In this document: positions 7,844 to 15,857 of the stretch, piece after piece
Layout of the letters: the number at the start of each line of letters is the position of its first letter
Numbering within the stretch: position 1 is the stretch's first letter
Source: Hungatella sp. UBA3048
GTDB taxonomy: Bacteria > Bacillota > Clostridia > Lachnospirales > Lachnospiraceae
NCBI GenBank assembly: GCA_002367105.1
Contig: DFCS01000029.1
Span: 124,001-188,000 of the forward strand
Length of the DNA: 64,000 nucleotides
Direction of reading: 5' to 3'
Position numbers and translations under genes: made by a program
The notes under the pieces: generated by a model
What the model was told of the DNA's origin: nothing
Seen by the model: only the letters and a program-made list of their open reading frames with translations
Databases searched by the model: none

Positions 7844-9406
7844 ATGGAAGAAAAAAAAGAAGTATTGCGGATGGAAAATATCGTTAAAGTATACTCCAAT
7901 GGCGTAATGGCGAATAAGGGAATCAACTTCTCTGTACTTGCCGGAGAAATCCATGCTTTGTCCGGAGAAAACGGAGCGGGTAAATCCACTTTAATGAAAA
8001 TCATTTTTGGGGAAGAGCAGCCGACTTCAGGAGATATCTACGTCAATGGCGAAAAAACCATCATTTCTTCTCCTCAATTAGCGATCAGTCTGGGGATCGG
8101 AATGGTACACCAGCATTTCATGCTGGTTCCATCGCTTACGGTTGCGGAGAATGTTATTCTGGGCGTTGAACCCAGAAAAGGCTTGCTGATCAACAGGAAG
8201 AAAGCCCACAGGCAGGTAGAAGAGATGGCGGATAAATTCAATATGCAGGTGAGCCCAAGGGCAAGGATTGAAGATTTAACCGTTGGCCAAAAGCAAAAGG
8301 TGGAGATACTGAAAGCATTGTTCCGGGGAGCGAAGATACTGATTTTAGATGAGCCTACCGCAGTCTTGACCCCTCAGGAAACCACCGAATTATTTGAGGA
8401 ATTAAAGAGGCTTAAGAGCAATGGCTATACCATAATTTTCATTTCCCATAAGCTGAATGAAGTAAAGGAACTGTGTGACAGGATTTCCATTATACGCCAG
8501 GGAAGGTCCATGGGGCTGTATGATATGAAGGATGTAACGGAACAGGATATCTCCAACCTTATGGTGGGAAGGGACGTTATACTGAACATAGAGAAAAAAC
8601 CGCCTGAGATCGGAGATCCCACCATCCGGGTAAAGGATTTAAGCATTTCCGGTGAAAACGGGAAAACTTTTGTAAACAATGTATCTTTTCTGTTAAGGGA
8701 AGGAGAGATCCTTGGAATTGCTGGTGTAGAGGGCAACGGCCAGTCCGAGCTGGCGGAATCTTTGACAGGGCTTCGAAAGTATAATTCCGGTTCCATCGAG
8801 ATGTGCGGCAAGGAGATTTCCGGCTGCAATATTAAAGATATACGGGCACTTTCTGTATCCCATATTCCGGAGGACCGCATGACCACCGGTGTGGCCCCAG
8901 CGCTGTCCATTACGGAAAATACTCTTTCAGATAAAATATCCCAGGAGAAGTTTTCAAAGCTTGGAATCATCGACAAAGGAAAGATAAAGCAGTACGGGCT
9001 TGAAATGGCAAAGGATTATCAGGTGCTATGTAAAAATCCGGATGTCAGGATTGACAGCCTCTCCGGCGGCAATATCCAAAAGGCAGTCCTTGCCAGGGAA
9101 CTGTCCAGCGACCCAAAGGTCATCATTGCCAACCAGCCTACCAGGGGTGTGGATGTTGGTGCAACTGAATTCATCCGTAAAAGGCTGATCAAAATGAGAG
9201 ACAATAAAAAATCTGTATTGCTCATCAGCTCAGATTTAAATGAAGTGCTGGGATTATCCGACAGCATCATTGTCATGCATGACGGACAGATTGTGGCGTA
9301 TTTCCCGGATGCAGGGAAGATCAGCGAGCTTGAGCTTGGAAAATATATGCTTGGTATTGAAAAGCAGTCTGAAGCAGAGATAAAGGAGGCTTGTCATGGA
9401 CAGTAA
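7844..9406 (+). CDS. Nucleoside ABC transporter ATPase, two fused NBDs
   Basis: A 520-residue ATPase with two nucleotide-binding domains, like RbsA and NupO. Domain 1 has Walker A SGENGAGKST near residue 43, signature LTVGQKQKVE (degenerate) and Walker B KILILDEPTA. Domain 2 begins near residue 255 with a degenerate Walker A (GVEGNGQSELAES), a canonical LSGGNIQKAVLARELS signature and VIIANQPTRGVD. Such asymmetry is normal in this family. The longer frame opening at 7772 starts at a hairpin and has no Shine-Dalgarno; the ATG at 7844 has AAGGAG eight bases ahead, so I use it. The end overlaps the next gene by 11 bases, indicating translational coupling. Confidence 0.92.
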   Translation: MEEKKEVLRMENIVKVYSNGVMANKGINFSVLAGEIHALSGENGAGKSTLMKIIFGEEQPTSGDIYVNGEKTIISSPQLAISLGIGMVHQHFMLVPSLTVAENVILGVEPRKGLLINRKKAHRQVEEMADKFNMQVSPRARIEDLTVGQKQKVEILKALFRGAKILILDEPTAVLTPQETTELFEELKRLKSNGYTIIFISHKLNEVKELCDRISIIRQGRSMGLYDMKDVTEQDISNLMVGRDVILNIEKKPPEIGDPTIRVKDLSISGENGKTFVNNVSFLLREGEILGIAGVEGNGQSELAESLTGLRKYNSGSIEMCGKEISGCNIKDIRALSVSHIPEDRMTTGVAPALSITENTLSDKISQEKFSKLGIIDKGKIKQYGLEMAKDYQVLCKNPDVRIDSLSGGNIQKAVLARELSSDPKVIIANQPTRGVDVGATEFIRKRLIKMRDNKKSVLLISSDLNEVLGLSDSIIVMHDGQIVAYFPDAGKISELELGKYMLGIEKQSEAEIKEACHGQ

Positions 9407-10484
9407 TAAACGGATTCACTTAATCGTGGATATGGCAAAACTGATGATAGCAATTTTGGTGTCCTGCGGTCTTGTCACAGCGATTGTTTTAGGAACCAGT
9501 TCTGAACCGATGAATGCCTTTTTCAGTTTTTTCATCGGTCCATTTACCTCCTTCCGCCGCATCGGCAATATTGTGGAGGCAGCTTCCCCGCTTATGTTTA
9601 CGGCTTTGGCCGTTATCCTGATTTTTGGAGCAGGTCAGTTTTCCATGATTGCAGAGGGAGCTTTTTTCATCGGAACCCTTGGTGCGATGATGGTTGCGAC
9701 CTCTGTCCCCCTTCCCACCGGCATTCATTCCGCAGTAGCATTGCTGGTGGCAGCAGCCATGGGAGCTACCGTAGCCCTGATTCCTGCCCTGTTAAAAATG
9801 AAATGGCAGGTTTCTGAAGTAGTGACCTCGCTGATGCTAAACTATATCGTACAGTTTTTTGCCATATATATGGTAAGCTACTATTTCCGTGAAGTCAGCA
9901 GTTCAAGCCTTGCTTCCATAGCATTTCTGGATACTTCCCTGCTGCCAGTGATCATAGGTGGCACCAGGATCCATGCCGGAATTATCCTTGCGGTTATCCT
10001 CTGTCTGCTCATTTATTTTCTGCTCTTCCGTACTACCTTTGGAATGAAGTTAAGAATTGTGGGAAACAATCCGAAGTTTGCAAACTACTCGGGGATAAAG
10101 GTCACCGGCATCATGGTAGCCTCCCAGGTAATTGCCGGTGCCCTGGCAGGAATGGGTGGAGGTGCGGAACTTTTGGGCATGTATACCCGTTTTAAATGGA
10201 CCTCAAGTCCGGGATACGGATGGACCGGCATTGCCGTCGCCTTACTTGCCAGAAACAATCCCCTCCTGGTGCCCCTTGCGGCTCTATTTATGGGGTATCT
10301 GAATGTGGGAGCAAACATTATGGCAAGAAACAGCGATGTCAGCAGTGAGGTGGTAAAGATCATCCAGGGAGTCATGATCCTAATGATCGCAGCCGAGGCT
10401 TTGCTTAAGAAATGGAAGCAGAGAATGATCGTTGAGGCTGCAAAGGCAGAAACTGGAATGAAAGGAGATGTAGTAAATGATTGA
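9396..10484 (+). CDS. Nucleoside ABC transporter permease 1
   Basis: A 362-residue membrane protein of the branched-chain/BPD_transp_2 class with about nine hydrophobic segments, matching Bacillus subtilis NupP-type permeases. Recognisable parts are the N-terminal helix LMIAILVSCGLVTAIVLGTS, the segment KMKWQVSEVVTSLMLNYI, which is typical of nucleoside permeases, and GMKLRIVGNNPKFANYSGIKV, a cytoplasmic loop preceding the ATPase-coupling region GALAGMGGGAELLGMY. It forms the membrane channel with the following permease. AAGGAGG lies ahead of the start inside the end of the ATPase gene; its own end overlaps the next start by 8 bases. Confidence 0.9.
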   Translation: MDSNKRIHLIVDMAKLMIAILVSCGLVTAIVLGTSSEPMNAFFSFFIGPFTSFRRIGNIVEAASPLMFTALAVILIFGAGQFSMIAEGAFFIGTLGAMMVATSVPLPTGIHSAVALLVAAAMGATVALIPALLKMKWQVSEVVTSLMLNYIVQFFAIYMVSYYFREVSSSSLASIAFLDTSLLPVIIGGTRIHAGIILAVILCLLIYFLLFRTTFGMKLRIVGNNPKFANYSGIKVTGIMVASQVIAGALAGMGGGAELLGMYTRFKWTSSPGYGWTGIAVALLARNNPLLVPLAALFMGYLNVGANIMARNSDVSSEVVKIIQGVMILMIAAEALLKKWKQRMIVEAAKAETGMKGDVVND

Positions 10485-11415
10485 TTACTCATTTATCGTT
10501 GATTTCCTTTTTATGTGGATTCGTGTGGCAACTCCAATTTTACTTACTTCTTTGGGCGCAGTGATCTGTGAAAGAACGGGAGTGGTCAATCTTGGATTGG
10601 ATGGGATCATGCTCATTTCGGCCCTCTTCGGAGTTCTGGGAAGTGCATGGGGAGGTAATCTGTTTTGGGGGCTTGCGGCCGGTGTTGGTGCGGCCTTAAT
10701 AGTAAGCGGGGTTTTCGCATACTTCCATCTGATGCTAAAGGCCAACGCTGTTTTGTGCGGTACGGCAGTTAACACCATAGCCGGCGGGCTTACGGTCTTT
10801 GTGCTCCAGCTTGCAACAGGGGAAAAGGGGTCCAGTTCATCCTTAAAGAGTTTTAGCTTTCCAGCAGTTAACATACCTATTATAAAAGATATTCCAGTCC
10901 TTGGAGATATTTTATCCGGCCACAATGTGATCACCTATTTTGCCTTTCTCATGGTGATCGTGATTACAGTCTTTTTATACCGTACTCCAATGGGACTTCG
11001 TATGAGGGCAGTAGGGGAAAATCCCAGCGCTGCTTCCAGCGTAGGGCAGAATGTAGTTAAAATCCGGTTTCTGGCTATTTTATTATGCGGTGTTATGGCG
11101 GGAATGGGAGGAATGTACTTATCCATGGGTTACTTATCCATGTTCACCAGGGACATGGTAGCCGGACGCGGGTTTATCGCTCTTGCAGCCTGCGCCATGG
11201 GACAGGCGAACCCGGTGGGAGCCTTAATCTCTTCCATGGTATTTTCCTTCTTTGACGGCCTTTCCAATATCCTTCAGCTTTTGCAGATACCATCAGAATT
11301 TGTTCAGATGCTGCCTTACGGGGCGACCATTTTAGGTTTAACCGTTTACTCCATTCAAAAGCAGCGGCAGAAAAATAAGAAAAACAAGGAGATACAGCAA
11401 AATGTCATTAAATAA
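10477..11415 (+). CDS. Nucleoside ABC transporter permease 2
   Basis: A 312-residue permease, the NupQ-like partner of the preceding one, with about eight membrane segments. CERTGVVNLGLDGIMLISALFG near residue 30 is the hallmark of this subunit, and MGLRMRAVGENPSAASSVGQNV near 170 is the loop contacting the ATPase, followed by GVMAGMGGMYLSMGYL. The C-terminal tail is lysine-rich, KQRQKNKKNKE, probably cytosolic. The start lies inside the previous gene after AAAGGAGATG. The end overlaps the next phosphorylase gene by 14 bases, so transporter and enzyme are co-translated, which supports nucleosides as the substrate. Confidence 0.9.
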   Translation: MIDYSFIVDFLFMWIRVATPILLTSLGAVICERTGVVNLGLDGIMLISALFGVLGSAWGGNLFWGLAAGVGAALIVSGVFAYFHLMLKANAVLCGTAVNTIAGGLTVFVLQLATGEKGSSSSLKSFSFPAVNIPIIKDIPVLGDILSGHNVITYFAFLMVIVITVFLYRTPMGLRMRAVGENPSAASSVGQNVVKIRFLAILLCGVMAGMGGMYLSMGYLSMFTRDMVAGRGFIALAACAMGQANPVGALISSMVFSFFDGLSNILQLLQIPSEFVQMLPYGATILGLTVYSIQKQRQKNKKNKEIQQNVIK

Positions 11416-12172
11416 AGATGAAAAAACCCTTGGTAAAAGACAGTACCACATCCATTTGAATCCCGGAGATATCGGCGACTATGTTTTGCTTCCAGGCGAT
11501 CCGGCCCGTTCCGACCGAGTGGCAAAATATCTGGAAGATGCCAGGCTGGTAGCCAATAACCGGGAGCACCGCACCTTTACAGGATACTATAAGGGGGTAA
11601 AGGTTTCTGTTACATCAACGGGAATGGGCTGCCCGTCGGCAGCCATTGCAGCGGAAGAACTGATCAATATCGGCGCAAAATGCTTAATCCGTATTGGCAG
11701 CAGTGCAGCCTTGCAGGAAGGGATCAAAATCGGCGATTTGATGATTTCCACCGCTTCCATGAAAAATGAAGGAACCTCCAGATTTTACGTGCCGGATTGT
11801 TTCCCGGCAGTACCGGATTTTGACTTGACAAGAGTGTTGATTGACACGGCAAAGGATATGAAAGATGAAATTTCCGGCAGTCTCTATTATGGAATCAATG
11901 CCAGCGACGATGCGTTTTACGGTGAAACTGAGGAATGGATCGGAAAATTATCAAAGCTTGGCTGCTTAAATGTTGAGATGGAAAGCTCCGCCCTTTATAC
12001 GGTATGCCACCGCCGGAAGGTTAGAGGGGCTATGATCAGTGCCGTATCCGGCAATATTGTTACAGGTGATGTGATTTATGAAACTGAAAATACGGGACTG
12101 GCAGCAGGCTGGGATGATGAGATCCGGGTTGTTTTAGAGGCGATTTACCGCTTTGAACAGGAGAAGCGGTAA
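11402..12172 (+). CDS. Nucleoside phosphorylase, uridine-phosphorylase family (paralogue 2)
   Basis: A 256-residue PNP/UDP-family enzyme that differs clearly from the other two in this operon. It has LLPGDPARSDRV near residue 28 (phosphate site), NREHRTFTG near 50, CLIRIGSSAALQEG near 93 and an intact ribose motif VEMESSALY near 195, the EME triplet of classical Udp. The base-specificity segment reads AFYGETEEWIG, lacking the Gln-x-Arg pair of uridine phosphorylases. The base may thus be a purine or a modified pyrimidine. AAGGAGATACAGCAA precedes the ATG, which lies inside the preceding permease gene. The coupling implies that it acts on what the transporter brings in. Confidence 0.85.
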   Translation: MSLNKDEKTLGKRQYHIHLNPGDIGDYVLLPGDPARSDRVAKYLEDARLVANNREHRTFTGYYKGVKVSVTSTGMGCPSAAIAAEELINIGAKCLIRIGSSAALQEGIKIGDLMISTASMKNEGTSRFYVPDCFPAVPDFDLTRVLIDTAKDMKDEISGSLYYGINASDDAFYGETEEWIGKLSKLGCLNVEMESSALYTVCHRRKVRGAMISAVSGNIVTGDVIYETENTGLAAGWDDEIRVVLEAIYRFEQEKR

Positions 12173-12214
12173 GGGTATCCCTCCATGCCCAGAAAGCGTG
12201 GGCATAAAATAGGA
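12173..12214 (+). repeat. Copy of the palindromic RBS-bearing intergenic repeat
   Basis: GGTATCCCTCCATGCCCAG followed by AAAGCGTGGGCATAAAATAGGAAAAG. The ATG within ATGCCCA (12185) is in frame with the next gene and would add 17 residues beginning MPRKRGHK, but the better start is at 12236. Confidence 0.65.
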
Positions 12215-12235
12215 AAAGACAGGAGAAAACAGGAC

Positions 12236-13003
12236 ATGCAGGAAAAAAAGATGATGCATTTGAACATTACCAAAGATCAGGTAGGACAATATGTATTCTT
12301 GCCTGGAAGCGTGGAGCGGGCAGCCAAAATAGCAGCCTATTTTGATAATCCCGTTAAAATAGCCCATCACAGAGAGTATCTCACATATACGGGAACCCTG
12401 GCAGGAGTGCCTGTTTCCGTCACCAGCACAGGAATCGGAGGACCTTCTGCGGCCATAGCGGTAGAGGAATTGTATGAGTGCGGCGCTCACACCATGATGA
12501 GGATCGGTTCCTGTGCTTCCACCTCCCCAAAGGTTAAGGTGGGGGATGTTGTCATTCCCAACGGAGCAGTAAGGATGGAGGGAACAGGGATTCATTATCT
12601 GCCTGAGGAATTTCCCGCTGTTCCGGATTATGAGATGGTAAAAGAACTGGAAGCTGCGGCAAAGAAGCTTGACATTCCTTATAATATCGGAGTGACCATC
12701 TCAAAGGATTCCTTTTATACGGAAGTTTCTCCTGAGACAAAACCGGTGTATTATGAGTTAAAAAACAAATGGGAAGCTTATGAAAAGGGTGGAGCCACCA
12801 ATTCCAGCATGGAGTGCGCAACACTGTTTCTGGTAGCTGCCTCCCTTGACATCAGAATGTCCTCTGTCATGATCAGCGCGACCAATTACAAAAGCTATAG
12901 CAATGATGATAAGGATTATCCCCGGGAATGGGAAGACAGAGCGATCCAGGTAGGAATAGAAGCAATGACACAGATAATTAAAAAAGACATGGCATCCCGT
13001 TAA
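12236..13003 (+). CDS. Nucleoside phosphorylase, uridine-phosphorylase family (paralogue 3)
   Basis: A 255-residue enzyme that is almost collinear with the operon's first gene: KMMHLNITKDQVGQYVFLPG at the N-terminus, TSTGIGGPSAAIAVEELYEC, RIGSCASTSPKVKVGDVVIP and a SMECATLFL ribose motif with SME in place of EME. The base-binding segment is SFYTEVSPETKP, again without the uracil-binding Gln-x-Arg pair. Two such close copies flanking the transporter suggest a duplication with divergence in base preference. The frame is open from an ATG at 12185 inside the intergenic repeat, but AGGAG at 12221-12225, ten bases before the ATG at 12236, and the match to paralogue 1 (254 residues) favour the shorter form. 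Confidence 0.85.
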   Translation: MQEKKMMHLNITKDQVGQYVFLPGSVERAAKIAAYFDNPVKIAHHREYLTYTGTLAGVPVSVTSTGIGGPSAAIAVEELYECGAHTMMRIGSCASTSPKVKVGDVVIPNGAVRMEGTGIHYLPEEFPAVPDYEMVKELEAAAKKLDIPYNIGVTISKDSFYTEVSPETKPVYYELKNKWEAYEKGGATNSSMECATLFLVAASLDIRMSSVMISATNYKSYSNDDKDYPREWEDRAIQVGIEAMTQIIKKDMASR

Positions 13004-13051
13004 GATGATGCTGTAAACGGCTGACCGGAACCGGATGGAAAAGAGGTAACA

Positions 13052-14413
13052 ATGAAAAATTCAATATTGTTAAAAAATGTCCGTTATATCGTAACATGTG
13101 ATTCCCAGGACAGGGTACTGGAGAACACCAATGTATACATAGAAAATGGCAGGATCGCTGATATCAGCGATCAAGAATGGCAGGCAGATACAATACTTGA
13201 CGGAACCAATATGTCCATGTATCCGGGGTTAGTCAATACCCACCATCATTTATACCAGATTTTTACCCGAAATCTGCCAAAGGTTCAATCCATGGAACTT
13301 TTTTCATGGCTCATAACCCTTTACGAACTTTGGAAGAACCTTGACGAAGAGGTAGTCTATTTTACATCACTCCTTGGAATGGGAGAGTTAATGAAAAATG
13401 GCTGTACGACCTGTTTCGATCATCACTACGTATTTCCGGAAGGAAGAAATGGTATTATTGAGGCTCAGTTTGAAGCGGCCGGTGAGCTGGGAATACGGAT
13501 GCATGCATCCAGAGGAAGTATGTCCTTAAGCAAAAAGGATGGAGGCCTGCCTCCGGATACTGTGGTCCAGACGATTGATGCTATATTAAAGGATTCCATG
13601 AGGCTGGCAGAACAATTTCACGATCCGGCTCCTTTTTCCATGAGGCAGGTAGCCCTTGCTCCCTGCTCCCCCTTTAGCGTAACTCCTGATTTAATGAGGG
13701 AGTCAGCAAAGCTGGCCAGAAGCCTTGGTGTACGTCTGCACACCCACTTGGCAGAGACAAAAGATGAAGAGCGGTTTACGGTTGGTACTTACGGAATGAG
13801 GCCTTTGGAATATATGGAAAGCCTGGGCTGGCTGGGAAAGGATGTATGGTTTGCCCACGGGATCCATTTTAATGAGGATGAATTGAAAACACTTGCCAGG
13901 ACACAGACGGGAGTCGCCCATTGTCCGGTTTCCAATATGAAACTATCCTCCGGGGTGGCCAGGATCCCGGAGATGATGGACTTAGGAATCCCTGTAGGTC
14001 TTGCCGTAGATGGCAGCGCAAGCAATGACGGTTCCAATATGCTGGAGGAAATGAGAGTGGGGTATCTGCTGCACAGACTACAGTATGGCCACAAGGCACC
14101 CAGCGGATATGAGATGTTAAAGCTTGCCACTGCAGGCGGGGCCAGGATCTTGGGAAGGAACGACATCGGCACTCTGGAACCGGGAAAGGCAGCAGATTTT
14201 TTCCTTGTGGATACCAGACGATTTGAACTGGTGGGAGCCATGGAGGACCCAAAATCAGTCCTGGCCACGGTGGGGCTGAAAGGACCGGTTGACTATACGG
14301 TAATTAATGGAAGAATTGCAGTAGAGAAGGGGCGGCTGGTCACGATAGATGAGGAAAGAACCCAGAACTCTGCCCAGGAGAGCTTCCAGAAGTTTATTAA
14401 AAAATCCCTGTAG
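13052..14413 (+). CDS. Amidohydrolase, 8-oxoguanine deaminase-like
   Basis: A 453-residue metal-dependent amidohydrolase of the AtzB/TrzN/guanine-deaminase branch. Metal and catalytic motifs: NTHHHLYQIFTRN near residue 63 (HxH), HTHLAETKDE near 231, HCPVSNMKLSSGV near 290 and VDGSASNDGSN near 318 (metal Asp). The combination NTHHHxYQ, HCPxSNMxLxSG and VDGSASND is what I associate with 8-oxoguanine deaminase, which converts 8-oxoguanine to urate and ammonia, rather than with guanine or adenosine deaminase. Length matches. It is cytoplasmic. Downstream of three nucleoside phosphorylases it would deaminate the released base. Other possible substrates are isoguanine, thio- or methylated purines. 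GAGGTAACA precedes the ATG. Confidence 0.75.
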   Translation: MKNSILLKNVRYIVTCDSQDRVLENTNVYIENGRIADISDQEWQADTILDGTNMSMYPGLVNTHHHLYQIFTRNLPKVQSMELFSWLITLYELWKNLDEEVVYFTSLLGMGELMKNGCTTCFDHHYVFPEGRNGIIEAQFEAAGELGIRMHASRGSMSLSKKDGGLPPDTVVQTIDAILKDSMRLAEQFHDPAPFSMRQVALAPCSPFSVTPDLMRESAKLARSLGVRLHTHLAETKDEERFTVGTYGMRPLEYMESLGWLGKDVWFAHGIHFNEDELKTLARTQTGVAHCPVSNMKLSSGVARIPEMMDLGIPVGLAVDGSASNDGSNMLEEMRVGYLLHRLQYGHKAPSGYEMLKLATAGGARILGRNDIGTLEPGKAADFFLVDTRRFELVGAMEDPKSVLATVGLKGPVDYTVINGRIAVEKGRLVTIDEERTQNSAQESFQKFIKKSL

Positions 14414-14527
14414 CAGGCAGAGGAATAAAGTGTTTTATAAGCAGGGAGAGGGTCAGACGATTCCTGCTATGATAGAAGTAAATAATTTTCAGCGATTTTG
14501 TAAGCAATTGGAAAGGAAGCATAACGG

Positions 14528-15472
14528 ATGAAACATATTATAGTGGATTGCGATACGGGTATCGATGATTCAATAGCCATATTATATGCCTTAAAAAATA
14601 AAAAACTTCATGTGGAGGGATTTACCACTGTGTACGGAAACACATCGTCCATGCAGGCGGCGGAAAACACACTGCGGTTAATAAAACTGGCTGAATGCGG
14701 CTATGACGTTCCGGTAATCGTGGGAGCAAACCAGAGCATGACCGGTGCCGAAGAGCCTTACCCCGTTCATATTCATGGAGACAATGGAATCGGAAACGTT
14801 GAATTGCCGGAATCAGAGCAAAAGCCTTTAAACCAGGAGGCTTCGGACTTTATAATAGGAAAGGCGGAGGAACTTTGTGGGGATTTAACCATTGTTGCCT
14901 TGGGACGTTTGACGAATATAGCCGCAGCTTTGGAAAAGGATCCAAGGCTTCCATATAAAATTAAGCATTTGGTAATCATGGGAGGAGCCTTCCATAAGCC
15001 CGGCAATATCAGTGCATATGCGGAAGCGAATATATACGGAGATGCGAAAGCCGCGGATCTTGTATTCCGGGCAGGTTTTCCCATGACAGTGGTAGGTCTT
15101 GATGTTACAATGGAGACATTTATATCCGCTCAGGATATTTCCCTGCTGGGCAAGTATTGCAGGAAGGAGAACCGGAAGATTGTACAGTACATGCAGTCCG
15201 CGCTGGAATACTATTTCCAGTTCAGCTACCAATCCATGGGGTGCCAGGATCGCTGCGTGGTTCATGATCCGCTGGCCATGGTGATTGCCGGGGATCCGTC
15301 CATCGGCGAATACCGTATGGTAAGGGCTGCCGTAGAGTATGAAAATGAAGAGTTCCGCGGCATGATTAAGAGAGATGAAGATTTTATTCCGGTCTATGAT
15401 CATGATGAAATCCAGTACTGTGTCCGTGTGGATTCCGATCTGGCGGTCAGGAAGCTGCTGTCAGTGTTTTAG
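14528..15472 (+). CDS. Ribonucleoside hydrolase, IunH/RihA family
   Basis: A 314-residue hydrolase with the family's calcium-binding signature DCDTGIDDSIA at residues 6-16 and the second ligand region VVHDPLAMVIAG near 240. The loop KHLVIMGGAFHKPGNISAYA near 145, with NIYGDAKAADLVF, is typical as well. It hydrolyses the N-glycosidic bond of ribonucleosides to base and free ribose without phosphate. It is cytoplasmic and the last gene of the salvage operon, so the cell has both phosphorolytic and hydrolytic ways to open imported nucleosides. Base specificity cannot be read from the sequence. GGAAAGGAAGC lies ahead of the ATG. Confidence 0.9.
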   Translation: MKHIIVDCDTGIDDSIAILYALKNKKLHVEGFTTVYGNTSSMQAAENTLRLIKLAECGYDVPVIVGANQSMTGAEEPYPVHIHGDNGIGNVELPESEQKPLNQEASDFIIGKAEELCGDLTIVALGRLTNIAAALEKDPRLPYKIKHLVIMGGAFHKPGNISAYAEANIYGDAKAADLVFRAGFPMTVVGLDVTMETFISAQDISLLGKYCRKENRKIVQYMQSALEYYFQFSYQSMGCQDRCVVHDPLAMVIAGDPSIGEYRMVRAAVEYENEEFRGMIKRDEDFIPVYDHDEIQYCVRVDSDLAVRKLLSVF

Positions 15473-15557
15473 CGGTCATAAAAGAAGGATGAAATGGAGG
15501 ACTTTATGGACAAGTTCTGCCATGGTTTCTGAATAGGTATCTGCCTTCCAGTCTTTA

Positions 15558-15603
15558 CCGGGATCCCGGTCTTTCGCTGACGGTGAGAGAGCGGGGATCC
15601 CGG
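15558..15603 (+). terminator. GC-rich stem-loop at the end of the nucleoside operon
   Basis: CCGGGATCCCGG (15558-15569) pairs with CGGGGATCCCGG (15592-15603), and part of the intervening TCTTTC/GAGAGA can extend the stem. Each arm is also nearly self-complementary. There is no immediate T-run; a T-rich stretch follows about 15 bases later, so termination may be imperfect. Confidence 0.55.
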
Positions 15604-15728
15604 ATATTCTAATGATACAAGATTTTTTCTTCATTCTGCAAGATTCTGCAAAAATTTCAAGTTTACAGCCTGATAGACAAATTCTTTCAAAATAATGAAT
15701 ATGGTGGAATGTTTTGCGGTATTTATGG

Positions 15729-15734
15729 TATAAT
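15729..15734 (+). promoter_or_regulatory. Extended -10 promoter of the glycan cluster
   Basis: TGG-TATAAT, a perfect -10 hexamer with the upstream TGN extension, lies about 125 bases before the first glycan gene. No good -35 is seen at 17 bases. The stretch from 15604 to 15728 is AT-rich and shows nothing else. Confidence 0.5.
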
Positions 15735-15768
15735 CATAGCCAGATAATCATAAGCCCATTTGAGGTGC

Positions 15769-15798
15769 AAGGTTAAAAGGAAAGCATCTTTCAACCTT
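15769..15798 (+). other. Leader hairpin upstream of the glycosyltransferase gene
   Basis: AAGGTT-AAAA-GGAAAG-CAT-CTTTC-A-ACCTT folds into an interrupted stem in the 5' leader of the glycan operon. It has no T-run and its function is unknown. Confidence 0.45.
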
Positions 15799-15857
15799 GA
15801 GTATATGAATCAACTGGATATGCAAGTATATTCCCTTGATTTATTAGGAGACAAAAT

